A stretch of 64,000 nt of DNA from Bacillus sp. OV166 (GCF_900177675.1 NZ_FXWM01000001.1:3605001-3669000); one strand, 5' to 3'. Positions 34,072-44,251 are shown, counted from the stretch's first letter. Notes: generated by a model from the sequence alone, not told the origin. Program-made: numbers and translations.

Positions 34072-34983
34072 ATGAATTCGCAAGTAGCAGTAATGTCCTC
34101 CCCAAGGATAAAAGGCATTTTTTTAGTGCTGATTGCTGCGACATTATGGGGTGTTTCAGGAACTGTCGCTCAATACTTATTTCATCAACAAGGATTTAGT
34201 ACCAACTGGCTAGTTGTTAACAGGCTGATTTTTTCAGGTTTTGGTTTGTTATTTTTTTCTCATACGGTGGGGAAACAGAATATCTGGACCATTTGGAGAA
34301 ATAAACAGGATATCGTCCGCCTAGTAATCTTTGGTGTTATTGGCATGTTTGGCGTACAATATACGTATTTCGCTGCCATCGAACAAGGAAATGCAGCAAC
34401 GGCAACCGTTTTGCAGTACCTTGCACCAGTGATTATTGTCTGTTATTTAAGTTTTCGTGCAAAGGAATTACCCAAAATACATGAAGTAATTGCGATTGGA
34501 TTAGCCATCTTCGGAACCTTTCTACTAGTGACGAAGGGTAATATCCATTCACTCTCCATTTCATCCTCTGCCTTTACATGGGGAATTCTATCTGCTTTTG
34601 CACTCGCTTTTTATACACTCTATCCTGGAAGTTTGTTGAATAAATGGGGGTCGCTTCTTACTGTTGGCTGGGGAATGATGATCGGTGGGATTGGCTTTAG
34701 CTTAATTCATCCTCCATGGAAGTTTCAAGGCCATTGGAGCTTAACGTCCTTTCTAGCTGTAGTTTTTGTGATTATTTTCGGTACATTAATCGCCTTTTTT
34801 TGTTTTATGGAAAGCCTTAAATACATTCGTGCTTCTGAAGCTAGTCTTCTCGCTTGTGTCGAGCCATTATCAGCGGCCTTTTTAGCCGTAGCCTGGCTCC
34901 AAGTATCATTCGGCCCTGCCGAATGGATTGGGTCCATTTCAATAATTTCAACTATTTTTATTTTATCTGCTGTTAAACGGTAA
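34072..34983 (+). CDS. EamA-family (DMT) transporter
   Basis: A 303-residue protein with ten membrane helices in two EamA repeats. The first starts GIFLVLIAATLWGVSGTVAQ and includes QGNAATATVLQYLAPV. The second begins near residue 155 (SAFTWGILSAFALAFYTLYPG) and ends ASEASLLACVEPLSAAFLAV, the usual closing motif. DMT exporters move metabolites or drugs; no substrate can be assigned. GGAGGGATC supports the ATG. Confidence 0.88.
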   Translation: MNSQVAVMSSPRIKGIFLVLIAATLWGVSGTVAQYLFHQQGFSTNWLVVNRLIFSGFGLLFFSHTVGKQNIWTIWRNKQDIVRLVIFGVIGMFGVQYTYFAAIEQGNAATATVLQYLAPVIIVCYLSFRAKELPKIHEVIAIGLAIFGTFLLVTKGNIHSLSISSSAFTWGILSAFALAFYTLYPGSLLNKWGSLLTVGWGMMIGGIGFSLIHPPWKFQGHWSLTSFLAVVFVIIFGTLIAFFCFMESLKYIRASEASLLACVEPLSAAFLAVAWLQVSFGPAEWIGSISIISTIFILSAVKR

Positions 34984-34999
34984 TCATAGCTTTAAAAAT

Positions 35000-35012
35000 G
35001 GTGCCTGACACC
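35000..35012. repeat. Dispersed palindrome GGTGCCTGACACC
   Basis: Copy of the 13-bp element, directly between the EamA stop codon and the convergent terminator. Confidence 0.85.
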
Positions 35013-35019
35013 ACTAAGT

Positions 35020-35061
35020 AAATAAAAGAAGCAGACCTACAAAGGTCTGCTTCTTTTATTT
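35020..35061. terminator. Bidirectional terminator
   Basis: AAATAAAAGAAGCAGACC and GGTCTGCTTCTTTTATTT form a perfect 18-bp stem with a 6-base loop. It overlaps the last base pairs of the YebC-type gene. Confidence 0.92.
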
Positions 35062-35779
35062 ACTCACCTAAATCAACGTTATGGTACACTTGTTGAACGT
35101 CTTCTAGGTCTTCTAATACATCAATCATTTTCTCGAATTTAGCTTGTGCGTCTTCAGGAAGGTCAATTTCATTTTGCGCAAGCATCGTTAGTTCAGCCAC
35201 AGTAAAATCAGTAATCCCCGCATTTTTGAATGCTTCCTGCACGGCATGGAATTGTTCTGGCTCAGCATAAACAATCACCGACTCATCTTCTTCAATGATG
35301 TCACGTACATCAACATCTGCTTCCATCAACAATTCAAGTACATCGTCCGCCGTTTTTCCTTCGACGCCGATAACAGCAGTTGCATCAAACATATAAGCAA
35401 CTGATCCACTTACTCCCATGTTTCCGCCGTTTTTACCAAATGCAGCACGTACATCGGAAGCCGTGCGGTTCACGTTGTTTGTTAGGGCATCAACAATAAC
35501 CATCGACCCGTTTGGACCGAAGCCTTCATACCGAAGTTCAGAATAGCTTTCCTCAGAACCGCCTTTAGCTTTTTCAATTGCTCGGTCAATAATGTGTTTG
35601 GGTACATTGTATGTTTTTGCACGCTCTAATACGAATTTTAAAGATTGATTCGATTCAGGATTTGGTTCACCCTGTCTAGCAGCTACATAGATTTCAACCC
35701 CAAATTTCGCATAAATACGGCTCGTATTTGCATCCTTTGAAGCTTTTTTTTCTTTAATATTGTTCCACTTACGTCCCAT
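35060..35779 (-). CDS. YebC/TACO1-family translation factor (YeeI type)
   Basis: A 239-residue protein, the length of B. subtilis YeeI. It starts [20 protein letters not shown] (the helix-rich domain 1) and carries [19 protein letters not shown] and [21 protein letters not shown]. Older annotation treats YebC proteins as transcription regulators; recent work on this family indicates a role at the ribosome in relieving proline-induced stalling. I use ATG 35779; the frame could extend 12 codons without a site. Confidence 0.9.
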   Translation of the reverse strand: MGRKWNNIKEKKASKDANTSRIYAKFGVEIYVAARQGEPNPESNQSLKFVLERAKTYNVPKHIIDRAIEKAKGGSEESYSELRYEGFGPNGSMVIVDALTNNVNRTASDVRAAFGKNGGNMGVSGSVAYMFDATAVIGVEGKTADDVLELLMEADVDVRDIIEEDESVIVYAEPEQFHAVQEAFKNAGITDFTVAELTMLAQNEIDLPEDAQAKFEKMIDVLEDLEDVQQVYHNVDLGE

Positions 35780-35999
35780 TATGAACACTCTCTTTCCGCT
35801 TTTGAATCTACACAAAATTATTAATATGAAACTAGATCTACTTCAAGACATGTTCCAAATAATAATTAAGTGTTCATTACTTATTTGATTGTTTCTATCA
35901 TTGACAAATAATATTATACAGTAATTGCATCATTTGTTAAGAGTCTATTACTTAAATTCAGTTAAGAAATTGCTTTTAGTATAGATTAAATGACAAACA

Positions 36000-36027
36000 G
36001 AGGTCGAAACCGATGAGTTTCGACCTC
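36000..36027 (-). terminator. Terminator hairpin of ilvA
   Basis: GAGGTCGAAAC and GTTTCGACCTC form a perfect 11-bp stem 18 bp after the ilvA stop codon. The U-tract is weak. Confidence 0.7.
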
Positions 36028-36044
36028 TTCATAGTATTAGATAA

Positions 36045-37310
36045 CTAAACCAGCATTTGAAACAGAGTACTATCTTTATTGACTTCGCGATATAAAAAGC
36101 CCTTCGCTTTGATTCGTTCAATTAATGGTGTATAGTCTTCCTTATCCTTTAGTTCAATTCCAACCAAGGCTGGACCTGTTTCTCGATTATTCTTTTTCGT
36201 ATATTCAAAATGGCTAATATCATCGTTTGGTCCAAGGACATCATCCAAAAACTCACGTAACGCACCCGGGCGTTGCGGGAATTGGACAATAAAATAATGC
36301 TGCAGTCCTTCATAAATTTTTGAGCGCTCTTTGATTTCCTGCATCCGACCAATATCATTGTTACCGCCACTTACGATACAGACAACCGTTTTGCCCTTAA
36401 TTTCATCTGCATACATATCCAAGGCTGCTACAGAAAGGGCTCCAGTCGGCTCCACAACGATGGCATTTTCATTGTATAACGATAATAATGTCGTGCAAAC
36501 CTTTCCTTCCGGAACAACAAGAATATCATCAACGATTTCTTTGCAAATGCTAAAGGTCATTGATCCCACCGTCTTCACAGCTGCACCATCCACGAACGGG
36601 TCAATTTCTTTCAATGAGGTAACTTCCCCTTTTAAAAATGATTCCTTCATACCAGGTGCACCTTGTGGCTCGACACCAATTAATTGCGTTTCTGGAGAAT
36701 AGTGCCTTAAATACGTGCCTACCCCAGATAAAAGCCCGCCTCCGCCAATTGCGGCAAACAGATAGTCAATTTTTTCAGGGCAATCATTGAGCAATTCAAC
36801 GGCAACCGTCCCTTGTCCAGCAATCACATCGGGATCATCAAAGGGGTGAATAAATGTCCGATTTTCCTCTTGACTGCATTCCCTTGCTTTTTCATAAGCA
36901 TCGTCAAAGGTATCCCCAACCAAAACAATCTCAACATCATCTTTACCCCAAAATTTAACTTGTTTTACCTTTTGCTTTGGTGTTGTACTTGGCATAAAGA
37001 TTTTCCCATGAATATTTAAGAGATGACAAGAATAAGCAACCCCCTGCGCATGGTTTCCTGCACTTGCACAGATAATTCCATTCTTTAACTCATCTTCATT
37101 TAGTTTCTTAATTCGATTATATGCGCCGCGGATTTTAAAGGAACGAACGCTTTGTAAATCCTCTCGTTTTAAGTAGACATGGCAGCCGTATCGTTCTGAC
37201 AACAAGTGATTGTATTGCAGGGGAGTTGGCGAAATAACATCCTTAATGGTATGGCTGGCAATAATAATATCCTCCACATTAAACACTTTCTTATCAACTT
37301 GTTGATTCAT
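36045..37310 (-). CDS. ilvA: Threonine ammonia-lyase (threonine deaminase)
   Basis: A 421-residue PLP enzyme converting threonine to 2-oxobutanoate, the first step of isoleucine synthesis. It has the PLP lysine in SVRSFKIRGAYNRI, SAGNHAQGVA, the phosphate loop AIGGGGLLSGVG and a C-terminal ACT-like regulatory domain (from about residue 330; HYFIVQFPQRPGALREF). Length equals the B. subtilis enzyme, which has the short regulatory domain. AGGAGG precedes the ATG. Transcription starts beyond a T-box leader (37380-37655), so it responds to uncharged tRNA. Confidence 0.94.
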   Translation of the reverse strand: MNQQVDKKVFNVEDIIIASHTIKDVISPTPLQYNHLLSERYGCHVYLKREDLQSVRSFKIRGAYNRIKKLNEDELKNGIICASAGNHAQGVAYSCHLLNIHGKIFMPSTTPKQKVKQVKFWGKDDVEIVLVGDTFDDAYEKARECSQEENRTFIHPFDDPDVIAGQGTVAVELLNDCPEKIDYLFAAIGGGGLLSGVGTYLRHYSPETQLIGVEPQGAPGMKESFLKGEVTSLKEIDPFVDGAAVKTVGSMTFSICKEIVDDILVVPEGKVCTTLLSLYNENAIVVEPTGALSVAALDMYADEIKGKTVVCIVSGGNNDIGRMQEIKERSKIYEGLQHYFIVQFPQRPGALREFLDDVLGPNDDISHFEYTKKNNRETGPALVGIELKDKEDYTPLIERIKAKGFLYREVNKDSTLFQMLV

Positions 37311-37379
37311 CTTCCTTTTCCCTCCTAATTTTTTGCATCCATAAAGAAATTTTCATTAGAATAAATACATTTTTTAAAC

Positions 37380-37655
37380 ACAAAAAACTCGCCCCCAATG
37401 TATAGGGACGAGTTAACTCGCGATACCACCCTACTTCCGCAACAAACAAACACTGCGGCTCTCGATCAACGTACCATTCTAAGTACGTGTTCCATTGTAA
37501 CGGCGGAATTTCCGGTCTAGCTTACTTAACAGTTTCAGCTACACATCTCCGAGATGATCTTCGAATACGTCCTGACATCGACTTTCAGCAACTGTCGACT
37601 CTCTGTAGAACAAGGGCTTAATCTACTTTTCTCATCATTGATTCATCTTCAATTT
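37380..37655 (-). promoter_or_regulatory. T-box riboswitch upstream of ilvA
   Basis: On the minus strand AGGGTGGTATCGCG (37419-37432) is the canonical T-box sequence that pairs with the tRNA acceptor end. It is followed by the terminator AACTCG/CGAGTT (37386-37415) and a U-run. The upstream 200 nt form a long stem I with typical AGAGAG and GAAGATCATC segments. An ATC codon before a purine there would fit an isoleucine specifier, as expected for ilvA, but I did not fold it rigorously. Uncharged tRNA would favour antitermination. Confidence 0.9.
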
Positions 37656-37660
37656 TTATA

Positions 37661-37689
37661 AGGTTACCACTGAAAAAATAACCTGTCAA
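37661..37689 (-). promoter_or_regulatory. Sigma-A promoter of the T-box leader and ilvA
   Basis: TTGACA, a 17-bp spacer and TAACCT on the minus strand, placing the transcript start near 37654, just before the T-box stem I. Confidence 0.75.
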
Positions 37690-37722
37690 TATTTTTTGAC
37701 TATTTTAATTATTTAGTTAATT

Positions 37723-37736
37723 ATAAAGCGCTTACA
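37723..37736. promoter_or_regulatory. Possible cre site upstream of the ilvA promoter
   Basis: ATAAAGCGCTTACA resembles the CcpA consensus (minus-strand TGTAAGCGCTTTAT), differing at the last positions. It lies about 35 bp upstream of the -35 box. CcpA control of branched-chain synthesis genes is known in B. subtilis. Moderate match only. Confidence 0.4.
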
Positions 37737-37770
37737 TCGTTTTTAGGGTTCTTTCACCTATTTCATTCCC

Positions 37771-39369
37771 TTAAATTTTATATTTTATTTCGCCATCGAT
37801 GATCGTCATTTCAATTTCAGTTTGGAGTAGATCATCAGGATTCTCCATTGTAAATAAGTTTTTAGAATAAACCGTTAGATCCGCTAGTTTTCCTCTTGAA
37901 ATCGTACCTTTTTGATTTTCTTCATTGGTGGCAAATGAGCCCCCAACTGTAAATAACTTAACGGCATCAATCATCGAGAGCTTCTCTTTGGCGTTCCAGC
38001 CTTCATGATGATCCCCAGGAGTTCTACGAGTTATCGCAGCATGGATGCCAAGCAGAGGGTCTATAGGTTCAATTGGTGCATCGGACCCGCCAGCACATAA
38101 TACGCCCGAATCAAGTAACGTTTTCCATGCATATAAATATGGCTCCCTCTTTTTGCCTACTCTTTCTTTCACCCATGGATAATCACCCACCACGAACCTT
38201 GGTTGAATATCAGCAATCCGACTCGAATCAACTAAGCGGTGAATTAAATCATTCCGAACCAGGGATGTGTGAATAATCCGATCACGATATTCCACTCTTG
38301 GCAATTGATCAAGTACATCTAGAACATTTTCTAACGCCTTGTCACCAATCGTATGTACAGCTATTGGCATGGAGTAATCTCGTACCTCTTTTACCACTCT
38401 ATAAAGGGTTTCTTGGTCAAACATGGCATCCCCAAGCTGGTTTGGTTCATCGTGATAGGGTTCTGAAAGTAGCGCAGTTCTTCTCCCAAATGCTCCATCA
38501 GCAAAAATTTTTATTGCTCCTATTTGTAATTTCTCATTTCCATAGCCTGCATACAATCCTCTTTCTTTCAATTGATTAAGATAGGGGTAATCAATGAGCA
38601 GATTACAGCGTAAGCCTTGGGCTTCATGGTTAATTAATTCATCATACATTTTATACGTTGATTCCAAACCGCCTAAATAAGCAGGATCATTGGTATGTAC
38701 ACTTGTTAAACCCTTCTTCACTGCAAATTGCATCGCTTGTTGCAAGCCATTCTTTAACTCTTGATATGTTCGTACCGGTATGTATTTTGTTATCAGCTGG
38801 GAAGCCGATTCGAGCAGCATCCCTGTCGGCTTTTTGGTAATCGGATCAAGTACAACTGTTCCGCCAGTTGGAATATTAATCTCCGGATAATACTGGCTCA
38901 TTTCAAGTGCCTTGCTATTCACTAAAAAGGCATGGTGACAAATCCGTTTTAGATAAACAGGACAGTGTGGTGCAACAAAGTCTAACTCTCCTATTGTAGG
39001 AATAGTTCCTCCTTTAAAAAGGTTTTCATCCCAGCCCATACCGACAAGCCACTTTCCAGGCGCAACTTTATTCGCCTTCTCCCTAATTTTATCAAGCATT
39101 TCGCTTTTTGATTTTACACCAGTTAAATCAAGGTCTAAAAAGTTGAAAGCTACACCTGAAAGATGCAGGTGGCTATCAGTCAATCCAGGTGTAACCATTT
39201 TCCCCTGTAAATCAATTATGTTTGACCCTTTTCTACCCCATTGTAGGATCATCTCGTCGTGAGAACCTATATCTACAATTCTACCTTTCTCAACAACCAC
39301 AGCTTCCACTACCGGCTGATTCGTTTCCAAAGTATAAATTGTTCCATTTGTAAAAATTGTCTTTGTCAT
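37771..39369 (-). CDS. Amidohydrolase family 3 (YtcJ-like)
   Basis: A 532-residue metal-dependent hydrolase. TPGLTDSHLHLSG gives the HxH metal motif; later metal and proton ligands lie in IAVHTIGDKALE, DRIIHTSL and AGGSDAPIEP. The C-terminal KGTISRGKLADLTVYSKN returns to the small beta-sandwich domain. Substrates of YtcJ relatives are cyclic or linear amides, poorly known. The ATG at 39369 is six bases from AGGAGG. It lies between ilvA and the roc genes with its own spacing, so it is probably separate. Confidence 0.85.
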   Translation of the reverse strand: MTKTIFTNGTIYTLETNQPVVEAVVVEKGRIVDIGSHDEMILQWGRKGSNIIDLQGKMVTPGLTDSHLHLSGVAFNFLDLDLTGVKSKSEMLDKIREKANKVAPGKWLVGMGWDENLFKGGTIPTIGELDFVAPHCPVYLKRICHHAFLVNSKALEMSQYYPEINIPTGGTVVLDPITKKPTGMLLESASQLITKYIPVRTYQELKNGLQQAMQFAVKKGLTSVHTNDPAYLGGLESTYKMYDELINHEAQGLRCNLLIDYPYLNQLKERGLYAGYGNEKLQIGAIKIFADGAFGRRTALLSEPYHDEPNQLGDAMFDQETLYRVVKEVRDYSMPIAVHTIGDKALENVLDVLDQLPRVEYRDRIIHTSLVRNDLIHRLVDSSRIADIQPRFVVGDYPWVKERVGKKREPYLYAWKTLLDSGVLCAGGSDAPIEPIDPLLGIHAAITRRTPGDHHEGWNAKEKLSMIDAVKLFTVGGSFATNEENQKGTISRGKLADLTVYSKNLFTMENPDDLLQTEIEMTIIDGEIKYKI

Positions 39370-39512
39370 CAAAACCCTCCTACCTAAATAGAACTTATCT
39401 CCTATTATAATTATGAGTGATTATATTATTTTTATAATTAAACGGTTGAACCCTTTTAGTATACAGCAAAACAAATTTTAAAAAAATTCATGAAAAAATT
39501 ATCGCAAACATG

Positions 39513-39550
39513 CAAAAAAACTCTTTCCGGTCGAATGGAAAGAGTTTTTT
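39513..39550 (-). terminator. Terminator of the roc operon
   Basis: AACTCTTTCC and GGAAAGAGTT form a perfect stem, followed leftward by seven U residues. It closes the operon after the small lipoyl-like gene. Confidence 0.88.
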
Positions 39551-39568
39551 AACAGCTTATCGAGTTAT

Positions 39569-39826
39569 TTAATCAGATCCTGTAATTAACAAATCATCTT
39601 GGATGGTTGCTAGGGCTGTTTGAGTAGTAACTTCTTGGCCCTTCTTAATAGGTATAGATGTGATATACCCGCTGATCCCGATCGAAATCTCTTCAATTCT
39701 ACCATTCTGGGTTTTTATTAAAAACAGTTTTTCCCACTCATATACATGGTCGTTTTCCTCTGTTAAAACAGTTTCCACGGTCCCAGAACATGGACTGAAA
39801 ATAACTTCTTCCACTACTACTGACAA
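39569..39826 (-). CDS. Biotinyl/lipoyl-like domain protein lacking the modified lysine
   Basis: An 85-residue protein that is one barrel-sandwich hybrid domain: VIFSPCSGTVETVLTEENDHV, then LFLIKTQNGR, GYITSIPIKKGQEV and ALATIQDD. Aligned by eye with biotin carriers (…VIEAMKMENEI…GTVKEILVKEGD…), the modified Lys of AMKM is replaced by Asn. So attachment of biotin or lipoate is not expected at that site. The start is TTG with AAAGGAGTG upstream. It is the last gene of rocA-rocD-GDH, 106 bp after the dehydrogenase, which suggests a role linked to it. Confidence 0.7.
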   Translation of the reverse strand: MSVVVEEVIFSPCSGTVETVLTEENDHVYEWEKLFLIKTQNGRIEEISIGISGYITSIPIKKGQEVTTQTALATIQDDLLITGSD

Positions 39827-39932
39827 TTTTCGTCACTCCTTTTTTAATTTCGTACAGTCATAGAACAGATAGAGATTTTTCCGTCCATCCTTGTAGGGAG
39901 ATTTCAATCATTTAAAGGTTACTCTACTCCTT

Positions 39933-41225
39933 TTAAACCCATCCTCTGAAACGAGAGGCCTCCGCAACTTTCTTTATTCCAACCATATAAGCTGCTAAAC
40001 GCATGTCTACTTGATGTGTTTTAGAAGTTTGATAGATAGTATCAAACGAGCTAACCATTACCTTCTTCAGCTTTTCTTCTACTTCTTCCTCAGTCCAATA
40101 ATAACCTTGATTATTTTGCACCCATTCAAAATAAGATACAGTTACCCCGCCTGCGCTTGCAAGGATGTCAGGAACAAGAATAATACCACGTTCCGTTAGT
40201 ATCTTTGTTGCCTCGATTGTTGTCGGACCATTCGCTGCTTCCACAACAATCGCTGCTTTAATATTGGCAGCATTTTTGGCTGTGATTTGGTTCGAGATAG
40301 CTGCAGGCACTAGAATATCACACTCTAATTCAAGTAGCTCTTGGTTTGTGATCGTATTTTTAAATAGTTGCGAGAAGGTGCCGAAGCTATCCCTTCGATC
40401 AAGCAAGTAATTAATATCAAGTCCGTTTGGATCGTATATAGCGCCATACACATCGGATACAGCAACAACCTTAGCACCTGCATCATGCATAAATTTGGCC
40501 AAATAACTTCCCGCATTCCCAAAGCCTTGAATGACTACACGGGCTCCTTGCAACTGTTTCCCTATTTTCTTGACTGCTTCTTCAATACAAATTGTTACAC
40601 CACGGGCAGTCGCTGTTTCACGGCCTTGAGAACCTCCAAGGACGATTGGTTTCCCAGTAATAAATCCTGGTGAATCAAATTCACGTAAACGGCTGTACTC
40701 ATCCATCATCCATGCCATAATTTGTGAATTCGTATAAACATCTGGTGCTGGAATGTCTTTTGAAGGTCCTACGATTTGGCTGACCGCACGAACATAGCCG
40801 CGGCTTAAACCTTCCAGCTCTCTAAAGGACATATTTCGCGGATCACAAATGATACCGCCTTTACCGCCGCCATAGGGAAGATTCGTGATTCCACACTTTA
40901 AGCTCATCCAAATGGACAACGCTTTTACTTCTTCTTCATCCACTTCAGGATGGAAACGGACGCCGCCTTTAGTTGGGCCGACCGCATCATTATGCTGGGA
41001 GCGATAGCCCGTAAATATTTTGACAGAACCATCATCCATTTTTACGGGAATGCGGACTGTTAACAATCTGATCGGTTCTTTTAGTAATTCATACATTTCG
41101 CTATTATAGCCCAATTTTGATAATGCTTGTTGAATAATTGTTTGGGTTGAATTGAATAAATTTAATGATTCTTGTTCTTTTTGTTGTTCTTTTTCCATTT
41201 CAGTTACTATCGCTTTAACAGACAT
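39933..41225 (-). CDS. Glutamate dehydrogenase (RocG/GudB type)
   Basis: A 430-residue enzyme interconverting glutamate and 2-oxoglutarate plus ammonia. It shows KCGITNLPYGGGKGGI with catalytic lysines, SKDIPAPDVYT with the catalytic Asp, and the Rossmann segment VVIQGFGNAGSYLAKFM with an Asp-containing beta-2 favouring NAD. Length fits Bacillus RocG/GudB; co-location with rocD and rocA favours the catabolic RocG role, giving 2-oxoglutarate from arginine-derived glutamate. The paralog assignment is inferred from context, so I give no symbol. Confidence 0.93.
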   Translation of the reverse strand: MSVKAIVTEMEKEQQKEQESLNLFNSTQTIIQQALSKLGYNSEMYELLKEPIRLLTVRIPVKMDDGSVKIFTGYRSQHNDAVGPTKGGVRFHPEVDEEEVKALSIWMSLKCGITNLPYGGGKGGIICDPRNMSFRELEGLSRGYVRAVSQIVGPSKDIPAPDVYTNSQIMAWMMDEYSRLREFDSPGFITGKPIVLGGSQGRETATARGVTICIEEAVKKIGKQLQGARVVIQGFGNAGSYLAKFMHDAGAKVVAVSDVYGAIYDPNGLDINYLLDRRDSFGTFSQLFKNTITNQELLELECDILVPAAISNQITAKNAANIKAAIVVEAANGPTTIEATKILTERGIILVPDILASAGGVTVSYFEWVQNNQGYYWTEEEVEEKLKKVMVSSFDTIYQTSKTHQVDMRLAAYMVGIKKVAEASRFRGWV

Positions 41226-41287
41226 GACTTACACCCCGTCGTATAATAGATTATTAGCTTTTTTATTTAGGCTCTGTTATATTTGGC

Positions 41288-41392
41288 TGTTGATTTCCGC
41301 TCCAGGCGCTTCGCTTTCCGCGGGCGGTCCGGGGAGCCTTCCTCGGCCCCGTCCTCCCGTAGGAGTCTTCGCGCCTTCCGCTCCAATCAACA
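41288..41392. repeat. GC-rich mosaic repeat between glutamate dehydrogenase and rocD
   Basis: About 105 bp, far richer in G+C than its surroundings, with outer arms TGTTGATT/AATCAACA and inner arms AGGCGC/GCGCCT. Between them the same-strand TCCGCTCC occurs on both sides, which cannot pair with itself. Inside are CTTTCCGCGGGCGG, GGGGAGCC and CTCGGCCCCG blocks. This is the layout of the interspersed repeats seen in many Bacillaceae intergenic regions. No coding potential. It sits in the roc operon between two co-directional genes. Confidence 0.75.
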
Positions 41393-41422
41393 ATAAGCTT
41401 TAACATAGCCTTTATTTAAAAA

Positions 41423-42628
41423 TTAGCTTAAAACTGTTTTGATTTTTTCAAAAGCCCAATCGATTTCTTCTTTTGTAATAGTAAGCGGTGGTGCGAAACG
41501 AATAACGGTATCATGTGTTTCTTTGCATAATAAACCTTTTTCTTTTAACTGCTCACAATAAGGTCTTGCAGCTTCTGTAAGTTCTACTCCGATAAATAAT
41601 CCTCTGCCTCTTATTGTTTTAATTTTTGGATTATCGATAGATTGTAATTGTTCAAAGAAGTATTTACCTAATTCAAGTGAACGTTCGGCTAGTTTCTCTT
41701 CTTCAATTACATCCAAGGCTGCAAGCGATACTGCGCAAGCAAGTGGATTTCCCCCAAACGTTGAACCGTGGGAACCTGGATTGAATACGCCTAATACATC
41801 CGAATTGGCAACAACACAAGATATTGGGAACACACCGCCGCCTAGTGCTTTACCTAGTATCAACATGTCAGGGTTTACATCTTCCCAATCACATGCAAAC
41901 ATTTTTCCAGTACGTGCCAAGCCTACTTGAATCTCATCAGCAATGAATAATACTTTGTTTTCTTTAGATAAATCAGATGCCGCTTTCAAAAATCCTTCTG
42001 GTGGTAAAATAATTCCTGCTTCACCTTGAATTGGCTCGATTAAAAATGCTGCTGTGTTTGGTGTGATCGCTGCTTTCAATGCTTCGAGGTCACCGTAAGG
42101 AATTAAGTTGATTCCAGGCAGCATCGGACCAAAACCACGCTTATATTCCGGATCAGATGATAAGGAAACGGCACCCATTGTACGGCCGTGGAAATTCCCT
42201 ACGCAGGCAATAATTTCTGCTTGATTTTCAGCAATCCCTTTTACATCATAACCCCAGCGACGTGCTGCTTTTAGTGCTGTTTCAACAGCTTCTGCTCCAG
42301 TATTCATTGGGAGTGCCATATTTTTATTGGTTAACTGACAAATTTTCTCGTACCATGGACCAAGTTGATCATTATGAAAAGCACGGGAAGTAAGCGTTAC
42401 TTTATCGGCTTGGTCTTTCAATGCTTGAATAATTTTTGGATGACGATGTCCTTGGTTAACAGCAGAATAAGCGCTTAGCATATCCATGTACCGATTACCT
42501 TCTGGACTTTCTACCCAAACTCCTTCTGCCTTTGCAATAACGATTGGCAGTGGATGATAGTTATTTGCACCAAATTTATCTGTTTGTTCTATGATTTGAT
42601 TTGTTTTAGTTGTCTCAGTTACTGTCAT
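41423..42628 (-). CDS. rocD: Ornithine aminotransferase
   Basis: A 401-residue class III aminotransferase converting ornithine plus 2-oxoglutarate to glutamate semialdehyde plus glutamate. It has [45 protein letters not shown] (PLP-ring Asp) and the PLP lysine in [15 protein letters not shown]. Length matches RocD. AAGGAGG precedes the ATG. It follows rocA by 78 bp and feeds it with glutamate semialdehyde/pyrroline-5-carboxylate. Confidence 0.94.
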   Translation of the reverse strand: MTVTETTKTNQIIEQTDKFGANNYHPLPIVIAKAEGVWVESPEGNRYMDMLSAYSAVNQGHRHPKIIQALKDQADKVTLTSRAFHNDQLGPWYEKICQLTNKNMALPMNTGAEAVETALKAARRWGYDVKGIAENQAEIIACVGNFHGRTMGAVSLSSDPEYKRGFGPMLPGINLIPYGDLEALKAAITPNTAAFLIEPIQGEAGIILPPEGFLKAASDLSKENKVLFIADEIQVGLARTGKMFACDWEDVNPDMLILGKALGGGVFPISCVVANSDVLGVFNPGSHGSTFGGNPLACAVSLAALDVIEEEKLAERSLELGKYFFEQLQSIDNPKIKTIRGRGLFIGVELTEAARPYCEQLKEKGLLCKETHDTVIRFAPPLTITKEEIDWAFEKIKTVLS

Positions 42629-42706
42629 TATAGTTCCTCCTTCAAATTTCCTCGACAGGTGGAGTAAAACCCACCTCCACCTATCGAGGCATCTAAGCTG
42701 TAGTTT

Positions 42707-44251
42707 TTATAGTGTTTCAGATGTTGTTTTAGCCTGCATGTGAAGCAGTAAATATTCAGGACCGCCTGCTTTGGAATCTGTACCCGACATATTAAATCCG
42801 CCAAACGGTTGATAACCAACAATCGCGCCGGTACATGTGCGGTTAAAATAAAGATTTCCAACGTGGAATTCGTCACGTGCTCGTTCAATATGCGAACGAT
42901 TATTTGAAATTAATGCACCTGTTAATCCGTAGTCAGTGTTATTTGCAATGGTCATCATATGATCAAAGTCACGTGCTTTACTAATACCAAGAACTGGACC
43001 AAAAATTTCTTCCTGCATGAGGCGTGCATTTTCATCTAAATCAGCGAAGATTGTTGGTTGGATGAAGTAACCTTTAGAATCATCGCCTTCTCCGCCAGTC
43101 ATAAGCCTGCCTTCTTGCTTGCCAACTTCAATATAATTCATGATTTTTTTGAAGGATTTTCCATCAATAACAGGTCCCATATAGGTATTTGCATCTTCAG
43201 GGTTGCCAAGAGTTAGTGTTCTTGTTAAAGCAACCACCTTCTCAAGTACGACATCATAGACATCCTGATGAATAACTGCACGAGATCCTGCCGAACATTT
43301 TTGACCTGAAAAGCCGAAAGCGGAATAGACAATGCTTGCTGATGCTAAATCTAAATCCGCATCATTATCTACTACTACGGTATCTTTACCGCCCATTTCA
43401 GCAATAACTCGTTTGATCCATTTTTGGCCTGGATGAACCTTGGCAGCACGTTCATTAATGCGACAGCCAACTTCACGAGAACCGGTAAAGGATACGAAGC
43501 GTGTTTTTGGATGATCAACAAGGTAATCCCCGATTTGCGCACCGCTGCCTGGAACGAAGTTTAGAACTCCTTTTGGAAGTCCTGCTTCCTCCATTAACTC
43601 AACGAATTTTGCTGCTACTACTGGTGTCGAGTTAGCTGGCTTTAGAAGAACTGTATTCCCAGAGACGATGGCTGCTATTGTTGTTCCTGCCATAATCGCT
43701 AATGGGAAGTTAAAAGGTGAAATGATAATCCCCACACCTAGTGGAATATAATTATATTGATTGTATTCTCCGTCACGGCTTTGTACTGGTGAGCCCTCTT
43801 TCAATCTCAGCATTTGACGGCCATAATATTCGATGAAGTCAATTGCTTCTGCTGTATCGGCATCTGCTTCTTTCCATGGCTTTCCGGCTTCCTTGACAAG
43901 ATAAGCAGAAAACTCATGTTTCCGGCGGCGCATAATTGCTGCTGCCTTGAACAAAATGTTGGCACGATTTTCCGGCTTCCATGTTTTCCACGTTTCGAAT
44001 GTGGTTAATGCGGCATGCATAGCCTTTTCTGCTAACTGTTGATCAGCCATGGAAACTCTACCAATGATTTCTTCTGTATTTGATGGATTAATAGAGATAA
44101 TTTTTTCTTCTGTTGTAATTGATTCCCCTCCAATTACAACTGGATAATCCTTTCCTAACTGCGATTGAACGTAGTCAAGAGCAGCTTGAAAAGCTAGTAT
44201 ATTTTTTTCATCTTCAAAGTTTGTAAATGGTTCATGTGTATACGATTTCAT
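42707..44251 (-). CDS. rocA: 1-pyrroline-5-carboxylate dehydrogenase
   Basis: A 514-residue aldehyde dehydrogenase oxidising glutamate semialdehyde to glutamate. Landmarks are [41 protein letters not shown] (general-base Glu) and [15 protein letters not shown] with the catalytic Cys. The C-terminal [20 protein letters not shown] is typical. AAGGGGGAAC lies upstream of the ATG. It is first gene of the leftward roc operon behind a sigma-54-type promoter. Confidence 0.95.
   Translation of the reverse strand: MKSYTHEPFTNFEDEKNILAFQAALDYVQSQLGKDYPVVIGGESITTEEKIISINPSNTEEIIGRVSMADQQLAEKAMHAALTTFETWKTWKPENRANILFKAAAIMRRRKHEFSAYLVKEAGKPWKEADADTAEAIDFIEYYGRQMLRLKEGSPVQSRDGEYNQYNYIPLGVGIIISPFNFPLAIMAGTTIAAIVSGNTVLLKPANSTPVVAAKFVELMEEAGLPKGVLNFVPGSGAQIGDYLVDHPKTRFVSFTGSREVGCRINERAAKVHPGQKWIKRVIAEMGGKDTVVVDNDADLDLASASIVYSAFGFSGQKCSAGSRAVIHQDVYDVVLEKVVALTRTLTLGNPEDANTYMGPVIDGKSFKKIMNYIEVGKQEGRLMTGGEGDDSKGYFIQPTIFADLDENARLMQEEIFGPVLGISKARDFDHMMTIANNTDYGLTGALISNNRSHIERARDEFHVGNLYFNRTCTGAIVGYQPFGGFNMSGTDSKAGGPEYLLLHMQAKTTSETL

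Noticed and set aside
37380-37655. S-box or other metabolite riboswitch before ilvA
   Set aside because: The AGGGTGGTATCGCG sequence followed by a terminator identifies a T-box; no S-box core elements are present.
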